Source: Bacteroidales bacterium
GTDB lineage: Bacteria; Bacteroidota; Bacteroidia; Bacteroidales; Muribaculaceae
Length of the DNA stretch: 11,598 nt
Reading direction: 5' to 3'
Assembly (NCBI GenBank): GCA_004552485.1
Contig: SFOH01000059.1
Span: 1 to 11,598, forward strand
Both the position numbers and the translations under genes were made by a program. Positions 1 to 6,861 of this stretch are shown here, piece by piece (position 1 is the first letter of the stretch; each line of letters starts with the position of its first letter). Under the pieces are notes generated by a model that saw only the letters and a program-made list of their open reading frames with translations, had not been told where the DNA came from and did no database searches.

Positions 1-138
1 CGCAATCCGCTGCATGTGATAATCCCCTGCCATCGCGTTGTGGCAGCGCGTGGCAGGGGAGGATATGCGGGTGGCGTGGAGCACAAGGCGCAGCTTCTTG
101 AGTTGGAGGCCGGCGGCGTTATTCCTTTTCTGTGTTAG
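1..138 (+). CDS. Methylated-DNA--protein-cysteine methyltransferase, C-terminal fragment
   Basis: The gene enters from the left edge in frame 1 and ends at TAG 136-138, so only the last 45 residues are visible. They contain IIPCHRVV, the active-site signature of O6-alkylguanine-DNA alkyltransferases (Ogt/MGMT), in which the cysteine irreversibly accepts the alkyl group from O6-alkylguanine. The motif is followed by RGGYAGGVEHKAQLLELE, which matches the usual family C-terminus (GGY.GG...K..LL.LE). The protein would act in the cytoplasm or nucleoid as a single-use DNA repair protein. Its last 20 bases overlap the last 20 bases of tyrA on the other strand, so the two genes converge without a spacer. 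A fusion to an Ada-type regulator cannot be excluded because the N-terminus is outside the window. Confidence 0.9.
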   Translation, partial: RNPLHVIIPCHRVVAARGRGGYAGGVEHKAQLLELEAGGVIPFLC

Positions 139-910
139 AATTGAAATTGGCGCGGACGGAGCTGAGGAACTCGCTCATGGCCTGTGAGTCGCGGCGTCGG
201 ACGATGTCGCGCAAGTCGGTGAGCCGGGCGATGATGCCGTCGAGTTTTTCGGCGGTGAGCGGGTTGAAGAGTATCTCGGAGATGAGGTAGTCGTCTTCGG
301 AGAGGAGGCCGCGGGCGATGGCGAGGTGGCGTTTGAAGGTGGTGCCCGGTGCGCTCTGATGCTTCATGACGGCGCCGAAGGCGAGCGTCGAGGCAAAGGG
401 TATGGAGAGCGAATAGGCGACGGTGGCGTCGTGCTCGGCAAAGGTGTATTCCTCGATGTGGAGGCCGAGGCGACGGTAAAGGTCGAGGAAGAAGACGCGT
501 CCGAGGTGGTAGCCCTCGCGGATGACGATGGCGTTTTCGTTTGCGAGGTTGGAGAGGGATGCGAACGTTGGGCCGAACATGGGGTGGGTGGACACGAAGG
601 GGTGTCCGCATGCGGCGTAGAACTCGGGGAGGCCGGTTTTGACGGAGGCGATGTCGGAGATGATGCAGTCCTTGGGAATGTGTGGCAGGATGCTCTTGAA
701 AGCCTGAATCGTGTACTTGACCGTGGCGGCGTTGATGACGAGCTGCGGAGCGAAGTCGTCGACCTCACCGGGGTCGGTGAAGCGTCGGCAGTTGAAGGTG
801 AAGCGCAGGCGCTGAGCGTCGGGGTCGAGGATGGCGACCTCGTGGTCGAAGGAGAGGAGGTCGCAGAAGAAGGAGCCCATCTTGCCGGCTCCAAGTATGA
901 GTATCTTCAT
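119..910 (-). CDS. tyrA: Prephenate dehydrogenase
   Basis: This 263-residue protein should oxidatively decarboxylate prephenate to 4-hydroxyphenylpyruvate with NAD(P)+, the committed step to tyrosine. The N-terminus has a Rossmann fingerprint, GAGKMG (residues 7-12), with an acidic residue at the end of strand 2 (AILDPD, 26-31) that suggests NAD preference. DIASVK (86-91) and STHPMFGP (107-114) are the characteristic prephenate dehydrogenase motifs; His109 is the likely counterpart of the conserved active-site histidine. The remaining residues form the helical dimerisation domain. There is no ACT domain and no fused chorismate mutase, which makes it one of the shorter family members. The ATG at 910-908 overlaps the TAA stop of the upstream DAHP synthase gene (TAATG), which implies translational coupling and fixes the start. 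It is the last gene of the operon. Confidence 0.93.
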   Translation of the reverse strand: MKILILGAGKMGSFFCDLLSFDHEVAILDPDAQRLRFTFNCRRFTDPGEVDDFAPQLVINAATVKYTIQAFKSILPHIPKDCIISDIASVKTGLPEFYAACGHPFVSTHPMFGPTFASLSNLANENAIVIREGYHLGRVFFLDLYRRLGLHIEEYTFAEHDATVAYSLSIPFASTLAFGAVMKHQSAPGTTFKRHLAIARGLLSEDDYLISEILFNPLTAEKLDGIIARLTDLRDIVRRRDSQAMSEFLSSVRANFNSNTEKE

Positions 911-2016
911 TATCGGGCGGGTGTTTCGGGGTTCTCGTTGCTTTCGTTGTGAATTTTAACCTGCTGGCGCACAGACTCTTCGTGGACGGCAGTGAAGACG
1001 TTGCGGATGAAGTCGGGACTCATTCCCATCTTCTCGCCGCTGTCCATGCGCGAGGAGATGATGTCCTTGTAGCGCGAGGTCTGGACGACGGGCATGCGGT
1101 GCTCGAGCTTGTAGCGGCCCACGTCGCGGCAGACGGCCATGCGGCGGTTGAGGACCTCGAGGAGTTCGTTGTCGAGGCGGTCGATTTCGCGGCGCATCAT
1201 GCCGAGCGACTCGGTGGTCTGACGCACGTCGCGGATGACGAGACTGTCGAGGATGACGCCGAGTGCTTCGGGCGTGACCTGCTGTGCGGCGTCGCTCCAT
1301 GCCTGGTCGGGGTCGCAGTGGCTTTCGATGATGAGGCCTTCGTAGCCCATGTCCATTGCCTGCTGGCAGAGGGGGCTGATGAGTTCGCGTCGGCCGCCGA
1401 TGTGCGAGGGGTCGCAGAGGATGGGGAGGTTGGGGTAGCGGCGGGCGAGCTCGAAGGGGATGTGCCATTGGGGCTGGTTGCGGTAGATGTGCTTGCCGTA
1501 GGCGGTGAATCCGCGGTGGATGCCTCCAAGGCGTCGGACGCCTGCGTTGTAGATGCGCTGGAGGGCGCCGATCCACAGTTCGAGGTCGGGGTTGACGGGG
1601 TTCTTGACGAGGACGGTGAGCTCGGCGGCACGTCCGGAGGCGCGGATGGTGTCGGCAATCTCCTGCATGGCGAAGGGGTTTGCGGCGGTGCGTGCACCAA
1701 TCCAGATGGTGTCGAGGCCGAAGGCGAGTGCTGCTTCGGCATGGCTGTGGTTGGCGATTTCGGTGGCGACGCGCATTCCGAGTTCGTCGTGGACGCGTTT
1801 GAGCCAGGGGAGTCCGACGACGCCGACGCCTTCGAAGCCGCCGGGACGTGTGCGCGGCTTCCAGATGCCGGCGCGGAAGACGTCGACGCCGAGCTGCTTC
1901 AGGGCTCGTGCGGCGTCCATGACCTGGTCCTGGCTTTCGGCGGAGCAGGGGCCGGCTATGATGATGGGTCTTTTCTTACCGGTTATGTCGTCGATGATGG
2001 GGAGTAAATCGTTCAT
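910..2016 (-). CDS. Bifunctional DAHP synthase / chorismate mutase
   Basis: This 368-residue protein is a fusion. Residues 1 to about 265 are a type I-beta 3-deoxy-D-arabino-heptulosonate 7-phosphate synthase, which condenses PEP and erythrose 4-phosphate. Visible motifs are AGPCS (21-25, metal-binding Cys24), KPRTRP (53-58), DPSHIGG (202-208, His205) and ESHCDPDQAWSD (231-242, acidic metal ligands). Residues from about 272 are an AroQ-type chorismate mutase (MRREIDRLDNELLEVLNRRM, then K303), converting chorismate to prephenate. This domain order is known from Bacteroides and Prevotella, where the mutase domain carries feedback control by prephenate; such control here is inferred. I start at ATG 2016-2014. 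A TTG two codons upstream (2022-2020) would add only two residues and is less likely. It lies 43 bases after the aminotransferase gene and overlaps tyrA by one base. Confidence 0.95.
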   Translation of the reverse strand: MNDLLPIIDDITGKKRPIIIAGPCSAESQDQVMDAARALKQLGVDVFRAGIWKPRTRPGGFEGVGVVGLPWLKRVHDELGMRVATEIANHSHAEAALAFGLDTIWIGARTAANPFAMQEIADTIRASGRAAELTVLVKNPVNPDLELWIGALQRIYNAGVRRLGGIHRGFTAYGKHIYRNQPQWHIPFELARRYPNLPILCDPSHIGGRRELISPLCQQAMDMGYEGLIIESHCDPDQAWSDAAQQVTPEALGVILDSLVIRDVRQTTESLGMMRREIDRLDNELLEVLNRRMAVCRDVGRYKLEHRMPVVQTSRYKDIISSRMDSGEKMGMSPDFIRNVFTAVHEESVRQQVKIHNESNENPETPAR

Positions 2017-2059
2017 AATCAAGATTATATTTTGTGCTTATTGGAAACGGAGGAGGAGG

Positions 2060-3226
2060 TCAGAGGTGGGCGTCGAGGATGCGCCGGAGAGCTTCTTCGA
2101 GGCGCGGGACGGGTGCGCAGAGCGAGATGCGGACATAGCCTTCGCCGTTTACGCCGAAGATGAATCCGGGGGTGACGAAGACGCGCGCTTTTTCGAGGAC
2201 GGCATCGGCGAAGGCTTCGCTTGTGGGATAGCCGTCGGGAATGTGTCCCCAAAGGTATAGGCCGCGTTGTGCAGGATTCCAGCGTACGCCCAGGGCGTCC
2301 ATGATTTTTTCGGCCACGACGCGTCGGCGGGCGTACTCGGCATTGAGCGAGTCGAACCATGTGTGGTCTTCGCCGAGGGCGCGGACGGCGGCGAGCATGG
2401 CGGGGATGAACTGGCCGGAGTCGACGTTGCTCTTGACTTTGAGAATCCAGCTGATGAACTGCGGGTTGGAGGCGAGCATGCCCATGCGCCATCCGGCCAT
2501 GGAGTGGCTCTTGGAGAGGGAATTCATCTCGATGGCGACGTCGGCGGCGCCGGGTGTCTGGAGGATGCTGCGGGGTCGGTCGTTGAGGATGAAGGAGTAG
2601 GGGTTGTCGTTGACAATGACGATGTTATGGCGTCGGGCAAAGTCGACGGCGCGCTCGAAGACGTCGTCGGAGGGCTGGGTGCATGTGGGCATGTTGGGGT
2701 AGTTGAGCCACATGAGCCGGACGCCGTCGAGGGGGAGGCTCTCCATGGCGTCGAAGTCGGGGAGCCATCCGCCGTCCTCGGTGAGGGGATATTTGACGAC
2801 GCGAGCGCCGACGAGGCGTGAGACGGAGGTGTAGGTGGGGTAGCCGGGGTCGGGCACGAGGACAGCGTCGCCGGGGTTGAGGAAGGTCATGGAGATGTGC
2901 ATGATTGCTTCCTTTGAGCCGATAAGGGGGAGAATCTGCGTGTCGGGATCGAGGGTGACGCCGTAGAAGCGGCTGTAGAAGTCGGCATAGGCGCGGCGTA
3001 GGGCGGGGATGCCGGTGGTGACGGAATAGCTGTGGACGTCGGGACGGCGCGCGGCCTCGCAGAGGGTGTCGATGGCGGCAGCGGGGGGCATGAGGTCGGG
3101 GCCGCCGACGCCGAGCGAGACGATGTCGCAGCCGCGGGCGTTGAGCGCGGCCACCTGCTTCATCTTGCGCTGGAGGTAGTATTCTTCGATTTGTCCGACC
3201 CGTCGGGCGGGAGTGATTGGATTCAT
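2060..3226 (-). CDS. PLP-dependent aminotransferase (class I/II) of the aromatic amino acid operon
   Basis: This 388-residue fold-type I aminotransferase would act in the cytoplasm. SLSKSHSMAGWRMGM (236-250) holds the PLP lysine (Lys239); DNPY (207-210) gives the Asp that pairs with the pyridine nitrogen and a ring-stacking Tyr; VRISL (365-369) gives Arg366, which binds the substrate carboxylate. Its position just upstream of DAHP synthase/chorismate mutase and tyrA suggests that it transaminates 4-hydroxyphenylpyruvate or phenylpyruvate, or makes arogenate, but substrate is not readable from sequence. The family also includes LL-diaminopimelate, aspartate and methionine aminotransferases. 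The usual NYPNNPTG loop reads NYPNMPTC (175-182), so the Asn that normally contacts the PLP hydroxyl is Met. The ATG at 3226 follows a leader with no Shine-Dalgarno and a hairpin at 3244-3271. Confidence 0.88.
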   Translation of the reverse strand: MNPITPARRVGQIEEYYLQRKMKQVAALNARGCDIVSLGVGGPDLMPPAAAIDTLCEAARRPDVHSYSVTTGIPALRRAYADFYSRFYGVTLDPDTQILPLIGSKEAIMHISMTFLNPGDAVLVPDPGYPTYTSVSRLVGARVVKYPLTEDGGWLPDFDAMESLPLDGVRLMWLNYPNMPTCTQPSDDVFERAVDFARRHNIVIVNDNPYSFILNDRPRSILQTPGAADVAIEMNSLSKSHSMAGWRMGMLASNPQFISWILKVKSNVDSGQFIPAMLAAVRALGEDHTWFDSLNAEYARRRVVAEKIMDALGVRWNPAQRGLYLWGHIPDGYPTSEAFADAVLEKARVFVTPGFIFGVNGEGYVRISLCAPVPRLEEALRRILDAHL

Positions 3227-3243
3227 TGTTCAGCAATAAACCA

Positions 3244-3271
3244 GTGCCCTCCACTGATGGGTGAAGGGCAC
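3244..3271 (-). terminator. Hairpin between the TPR gene and the aromatic operon (terminator or attenuator)
   Basis: Read on the minus strand, an 11-bp stem (arms 3271-3261 and 3254-3244) encloses a 6-base loop. It is followed by TGGTTTATT, only a weak T-rich tail. The stem is continuous only as minus-strand RNA: the eighth pair is G-U there but C-A on the plus strand, which supports a function in minus-strand transcripts. It starts 31 bases after the TPR stop and ends 17 bases before the aminotransferase ATG. It could end the TPR transcript, act as an attenuator or stability element, or do both. I see no promoter between it and the aminotransferase start, so some read-through into the aromatic operon is likely. 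Confidence 0.6.
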
Positions 3272-3302
3272 GGTAAAGGGGGTTGAAAACGGGGTTGACG
3301 GT

Positions 3303-4928
3303 TTACTGTGCCGAAGCCTTCAGGTCGGCATATTTCTTGGACTGCGCGGCGGCCTCGGAGGCAGCAGCGTCGTCGCCGATGCTCTTGTAGTACTGAGACA
3401 TCCAGCCGTAAGCGTCGCGATAGTCAGAGAGACGGTTGCCGGAATTGGTGGGGTCGGCATATTTGGGGTCTTTCTCCATGCGCTCGATCATGGCCTGAGC
3501 TGACTTGAAAGCGGCCTCGTCCATCTTGCCGCCGTTGGCGTAGTAGAGGAGGAGGGTCTGACGGCGCAGCATCGAGGGAGCCTTGAGGTCGGAGGGATAG
3601 GCCTCGATGGCTTTCTTGATGAGGTCGACGCCGGTCTTGGCGAATGCTTTAGCCTGCTCGGGGTCTTTGTTGAGAAGCTCCTGGGCGGCAGCGAGCTGAG
3701 CGTAGGTGGCGCCGAAGTAGGTGTTGTAGTCAGGCTTCTCGGTGTTCTCTACGGCCTGTTTGGCGAAATCGGCCGACTTGATGTAGTCGCCGGTGATGTC
3801 GTAGTAGTCGGAGAGGGCGGTGAGCACTGAGGGGTTCTTGGGGAACTCCTTGTAGCCTTCCTGGAGCACCTTGGCGTAGGCGGCGGTGTCTTTCTGGGCC
3901 ATGAGGGCGTCAGCGTAGACGGTGTAGTCGGAGGCGTTGTAGCGGCCTTTGAACTCGGGGTTGGCGAAGAAGGTCTTTGAGCAGGCTACGACTTGGGGAT
4001 AGTTCTTGAGGTCGTTGTAGGAGCGGATTTTCACGCGCTGAACCTGGAAGTTGTTGGGCTCTACGGCGGTCACTTCGTCGCAGGTGGTGATGGCTTTCTG
4101 ATAGTTGCCGCCTGCATAGAGGAGGACGGCGTAGCGGGCTTTGTCCTCGGGGAAGTGGTTGGGGTTGTCGATGTACTTACCGTACTGCTCGGCGGCCTTC
4201 GTCCACTGGTCGTTGGTGTAGAATTTCTCGGCAAGCTCGCGCTGTGCGAGGGCTGAGTTGGGGTTCTTTTGGAGGAGCTCCTGGAGCTTCTGGATGGCGT
4301 ACTGGGGGTTCACGTAGAAGTACACGTTGGCGTATTTGACGTAGCCCTCGGGGTTGTCCTCGTCGAAGTAGATGGCCTGCTCGTACTGTGTGGCGGCGTC
4401 GTTCCACTGTTTGTTGTGGGCGAGGCGGTCGCCTTCGAACATGTAGATGGCGGGCTGCTGGTTCTTGGAGTCTTTGTGGGCTTTGGCCACCATTTTCTCG
4501 ATCTGTTTGGCGAATTTGGCGGGGTCAACGTTGTAGTAAGCGCGGGCGATGTCCACGATTACCTCGGTGTTCTTTTTGGCGTATTTCTGAGCTTTCTTGA
4601 AGTTCTCTTCGGCGGCTTTGTCGTTGCCGTTGAGGAGGTCGATCTGGCCGAGGCCAACGTAGTTGTAGCCACACTCGGCATTTGCGGCGATGCCTTTGTT
4701 GAAGGCTTCCTGGGCTTTCTCTTTCTGGCCCTGAGCCAGGTAAGAGGCGCCGAGGTAGTAGCAAGAGAGGGCCTTGTCAGTGCCGGGAGCGTCCATGTTT
4801 CGCTGGAGCAGGGTTATGGCATTGTCATACTGGCCGGCTTTGTAATACTCGATTCCGTCTTTGTAGCCATCGGCTGACGCTGTCAGCGACGCAGCTACCA
4901 TGAGTGCTAATAAGAATTTGCTTTTCAT
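3303..4928 (-). CDS. Secreted tetratricopeptide-repeat protein
   Basis: This 541-residue protein begins with a signal peptide: MKSK, a hydrophobic core, then a signal peptidase I site near ASA-DG (about residue 19). There is no lipobox cysteine, so a soluble periplasmic protein is likely. Helix-turn-helix units resembling TPRs are visible at about 22-49, 54-84, 88-121, 162-193, 194-226, 228-260 and 264-293, with more degenerate repeats to the C-terminus, which ends in an Ala/Lys-rich helix. Such arrays are protein-binding scaffolds; the partner is unknown. It lies downstream of a PstS-like lipoprotein, a neighbour pair that I recall beside exbB/exbD/tonB genes in Bacteroides, although those genes are absent here. 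The lysine-rich, AAG-dominated codon use looks different from the neighbouring enzymes and may reflect high expression. ATG 4928 follows an A/T-rich leader (TTATAAAA). Confidence 0.88.
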   Translation of the reverse strand: MKSKFLLALMVAASLTASADGYKDGIEYYKAGQYDNAITLLQRNMDAPGTDKALSCYYLGASYLAQGQKEKAQEAFNKGIAANAECGYNYVGLGQIDLLNGNDKAAEENFKKAQKYAKKNTEVIVDIARAYYNVDPAKFAKQIEKMVAKAHKDSKNQQPAIYMFEGDRLAHNKQWNDAATQYEQAIYFDEDNPEGYVKYANVYFYVNPQYAIQKLQELLQKNPNSALAQRELAEKFYTNDQWTKAAEQYGKYIDNPNHFPEDKARYAVLLYAGGNYQKAITTCDEVTAVEPNNFQVQRVKIRSYNDLKNYPQVVACSKTFFANPEFKGRYNASDYTVYADALMAQKDTAAYAKVLQEGYKEFPKNPSVLTALSDYYDITGDYIKSADFAKQAVENTEKPDYNTYFGATYAQLAAAQELLNKDPEQAKAFAKTGVDLIKKAIEAYPSDLKAPSMLRRQTLLLYYANGGKMDEAAFKSAQAMIERMEKDPKYADPTNSGNRLSDYRDAYGWMSQYYKSIGDDAAASEAAAQSKKYADLKASAQ

Positions 4929-5050
4929 TTTTATAATGATAGATATTAGTTTATACGTGGATGATGATGCTGTTTTAAATGACTATTTGGTGTGATAATG
5001 TCAGGTGTTTAACGATATGACCGAGCAAACGTCCAATGGTTTAACCCGTG

Positions 5051-5190
5051 GGAGGGGCCATTTTCGGGGCACGCGGCCAATTGTAGCGGTAAAGTTACAA
5101 AAAAGAAACGTGAGAGGGGCCACTCGCGGGCATAAAAGGTCCAAAAATGGCGTTAATCTATGTTAAAACCGGCAAAGGGGCCCTCGGAGG
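5051..5190. repeat. Three diverged tandem units with a period of about 61 bases
   Basis: The heptamer AGGGGCC starts at 5053, 5115 and 5176, spacings of 62 and 61. The first two units agree over about 23 bases (GTGGGAGGGGCCA against GTGAGAGGGGCCA, then GGGGCA against GGGCA) and share a later CCAA...CG. The first and third share a preceding TTTAACCCG / TTAAAACCGG block. The similarity is partial, so this is either an old tandem duplication or a set of related binding sites upstream of the TPR gene. Confidence 0.45.
5090..5097 (-). promoter_or_regulatory. Probable -7 promoter element for the TPR gene
   Basis: On the minus strand this reads TAACTTTA, one base from the Bacteroidetes -7 consensus TAnnTTTG, and is preceded by TTTTTTG as in many Bacteroides promoters. 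I cannot find a clear TTTG at the expected -33 spacing. If used, transcription would start about 160 bases upstream of the TPR ATG. This is the best candidate in the spacer but not a strong one. Confidence 0.4.
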
Positions 5191-5216
5191 CCGGGGGGAA
5201 GGGCTGGAGTGAAACG

Positions 5217-5248
5217 CAGAAAAGAGGCGCCGGGGCGACTCTTTTCTG
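5217..5248 (-). terminator. Rho-independent-type terminator of the phosphate-binding protein gene
   Basis: CAGAAAAGAG (5217-5226) and CTCTTTTCTG (5239-5248) form a perfect 10-bp inverted repeat. The GC-rich centre adds three more pairs (5228-5230 with 5235-5237) after one G-A mismatch. On the minus strand the descending arm and its sequel read CTCTTTTCTGCGTTTC, giving a T-rich 3' side. It starts 24 bases after the TAA of the gene at 5273. The A-tract/T-tract symmetry means that it could also work on the other strand. Confidence 0.75.
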
Positions 5249-5272
5249 TAAACGGGGGTGGATGCGGCGGGT

Positions 5273-6289
5273 TTATTTGCCGGTTGTCACCTCATAGACG
5301 TTGATTTGCATCCGGGCGGGCATGACGCCGGTGCGCATGATGAGACGCTGGCCGTCGTTGCCGGTGATGAAGGCATAGAAGCGATGTGCGCAGCCGACCA
5401 TGCCGGCGGTGGAAATCAGGTAGATGGGTCGGGTGAGGGGATAGTTGCCGTCGTAGATGTACTGCTGGTAGGGCTTGTAGGAGAGGGCATCGTTACGCAT
5501 GACGGCGAGGACTTTGACGCCGGAGTTGTCCATGCGTTCGTTGATTTCGACGCCGTTGACGGCTTCTCCTTTCTGGAGGTCGGCGACGCGCTCGGAGATG
5601 GCGATGGAGTCGCGCTCTTCGAGGCTGCGTGTGAGCCAGCTGACGCCGATGACGCCGATAGCGTCCTTGCGGTCGCGAACGGTGTTGAAGACTTTCTCGA
5701 CGGAGCCGATGGAGACGACGTTCTTGGCGAAGTCGCGGCCGTTGAGGAGGGAGTCGCGCATGTATGTTGCCAGGCCCGAGCCGCGGTTGTCGAAGACGAC
5801 GTTGATGGGAGCGTCGGCGCCATCAGGTGAGATCTGGTTCCAGCGGGTTATGTCGCCGGTGAGAATCTGGCTGATTTCTTTGAGCGAGAGGGAGCTGATT
5901 TGGTTCTCGGGATTGACGATGAGCGCGACGGCGTCGACGGCTATCTTCATGGAGCGGACGCTGGAGAATTTCTGCTTGAGGGCCTTGCGCTCGAGGGGCG
6001 TGAGGTCGCGGCCGATGACGGCATTGCGGGTGCGTCCGGAGAGGAGCGAGTCGACGGCCACGGACTGGGGCACATAGTTGCAGAGCACGAAATTGTCGGG
6101 GCAGACGTATTCGAAGACTTCAATCTCCTGGTCCATGATGTTGCGGAATGCTTCGTCGCAGACCATGGTCATTGACGAGACGCTTTTCTGCTTTTTGCCG
6201 CCGTCGCTGCCACAGGAGGTGGCGACGGACGTGAGCAGGGTGACAACGGCCAGCACTGTCAGCAGCCGGCGCGTAACTTTTCCATCCAT
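5273..6289 (-). CDS. PstS-like phosphate-binding lipoprotein
   Basis: This 338-residue protein resembles the PstS/PBP-like family of periplasmic binding proteins. The N-terminus (MDGKVTRRLL, hydrophobic stretch, SVATSC) looks like a lipoprotein signal with Cys26 as the lipidated residue; the -3 position is Ala rather than Leu, so the lipobox is acceptable but not ideal. Family features are GRDLTPLE (93-100), DAVALIVNPENQISSLSLKEISQI (from 119), a G-x-I-T-x-W segment (145-150), the ligand-loop NRGSGLATYMRD (168-179), GVIGVSW (212-218) and YPLTRPIYLIS (283-293). The expected ligand is phosphate, but another oxyanion is possible. No pstC, pstA, pstB or phoU is adjacent, so a direct role in ABC import is not supported by context. 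The gene follows the small membrane protein by 59 bases and probably shares its promoter. Confidence 0.85.
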   Translation of the reverse strand: MDGKVTRRLLTVLAVVTLLTSVATSCGSDGGKKQKSVSSMTMVCDEAFRNIMDQEIEVFEYVCPDNFVLCNYVPQSVAVDSLLSGRTRNAVIGRDLTPLERKALKQKFSSVRSMKIAVDAVALIVNPENQISSLSLKEISQILTGDITRWNQISPDGADAPINVVFDNRGSGLATYMRDSLLNGRDFAKNVVSIGSVEKVFNTVRDRKDAIGVIGVSWLTRSLEERDSIAISERVADLQKGEAVNGVEINERMDNSGVKVLAVMRNDALSYKPYQQYIYDGNYPLTRPIYLISTAGMVGCAHRFYAFITGNDGQRLIMRTGVMPARMQINVYEVTTGK

Positions 6290-6348
6290 AGGGGTTTAAA
6301 TGTTTTATTTAGTGATGATGTTTAGCGGGGTGGGGGAGGCGCGCCGGT

Positions 6349-6672
6349 TCAGAGCCTTGTGTCGAGGCCGAAGATGAGGCGCACGGCACGCCAGATGCCG
6401 TAGATGATGAGGATGATGCCGACAACCCAGTTGAGGACTGTCCAGATTGTGCCGGCGGGATGGCCGAAGAAGCCGGTGAGGAGAAGTACGCCCATGCCGA
6501 CGTATACGATGATCATGAAGATTCCGAAGGCATAGTGGATGACGCCGGGTTTGCGGCGGCGCTCTTCGTCTTCTTCGACGACGTCGCGGTCGGGGTTGGT
6601 CATGGACTGGTGCATTGTGCGGCGGTACTCCTGAAATTCGGGATTATCCTGAAGGTCTTTGTCTCTTTTCAT
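6349..6672 (-). CDS. Small two-helix inner-membrane protein of unknown function
   Basis: I do not recognise this 107-residue protein by family. Residues 1-42 are highly charged and hydrophilic (KRDKDLQDN, then VVEEDEERRRK). Two hydrophobic helices follow at about 44-68 and 74-100, joined by a short turn containing GHPAG, and the C-terminus is short (FGLDTRL). The Arg/Lys cluster before helix 1 predicts that both termini are cytoplasmic. It is the first gene of a transcription unit with the phosphate-binding lipoprotein, behind a consensus promoter and a leader of about 180 bases, so it may have an accessory role for that protein; this is inference from order only. ATG 6672-6670 is preceded by an A/T-rich sequence. 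Confidence 0.8.
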   Translation of the reverse strand: MKRDKDLQDNPEFQEYRRTMHQSMTNPDRDVVEEDEERRRKPGVIHYAFGIFMIIVYVGMGVLLLTGFFGHPAGTIWTVLNWVVGIILIIYGIWRAVRLIFGLDTRL

Positions 6673-6856
6673 AATTCTGCGTTTTATGCCGTTAAGGCGT
6701 TATGGTGAAAAATGTTACGTGATAAGCGGTCGGGCTGAGGGGGCAGTTCCGTGCCGTTTATATTTGAACAACACATATTATATAATGTTCAACGCGTAAG
6801 GCGATGTTCACCATGTGGGGAGGCCGATGGCGTGTTGAGGGCGGGGACGTCAACAC
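6673..6856 (-). promoter_or_regulatory. Long structured leader of the small membrane protein / phosphate-binding protein unit
   Basis: About 180 bases lie between the predicted transcription start and the ATG at 6672, with no convincing ORF. The leader opens with a 7-bp inverted repeat (GTGTTGA 6832-6838, TCAACAC 6850-6856) that could form a 5'-terminal stem-loop. A second 7-bp inverted repeat (TTGAACA 6764-6770, TGTTCAA 6786-6792) encloses the palindrome ATTATATAAT (6777-6786 on either strand). A third TGTTCA lies at 6805-6810, 19 bases from the second. These could be operator half-sites or RNA structure. They match no riboswitch class that I recognise. Confidence 0.45.
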
Positions 6857-6861
6857 ACTTG

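Larger units (their letters stand above)
4929..5272. other. 344-base spacer with diverged tandem units, terminator and probable TPR promoter
   Basis: I see no credible gene here. From left to right it holds the leader of the TPR gene, a -7-like element (5090-5097), three diverged units of about 61 bases each carrying AGGGGCC (5053, 5115 and 5176), and the terminator hairpin of the phosphate-binding protein gene (5217-5248). The leader next to the TPR start is A/T-rich, whereas the repeat units are strongly G-rich on the plus strand. Confidence 0.7.

Noticed and set aside
326..952. Plus-strand open frame opposite tyrA
   Set aside because: Low-complexity antisense translation with no motif; it extends across the tyrA/DAHP synthase junction.
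949..2007. Long plus-strand open frame (352 codons) opposite the DAHP synthase gene
   Set aside because: It is an antisense frame produced by high GC at third codon positions; its translation is rich in Val, Asp, Glu and Ala without family motifs, and the minus-strand gene is certain.
5041..5190. CRISPR-like array from regularly spaced AGGGGCC
   Set aside because: The repeats are short and diverged, only three in number, and no cas gene is present.
6777..6790. TATAAT-like box in the leader as a second promoter
   Set aside because: It resembles an E. coli -10 box, not the Bacteroidetes -7 TAnnTTTG, and a consensus promoter already exists at 6862-6892.
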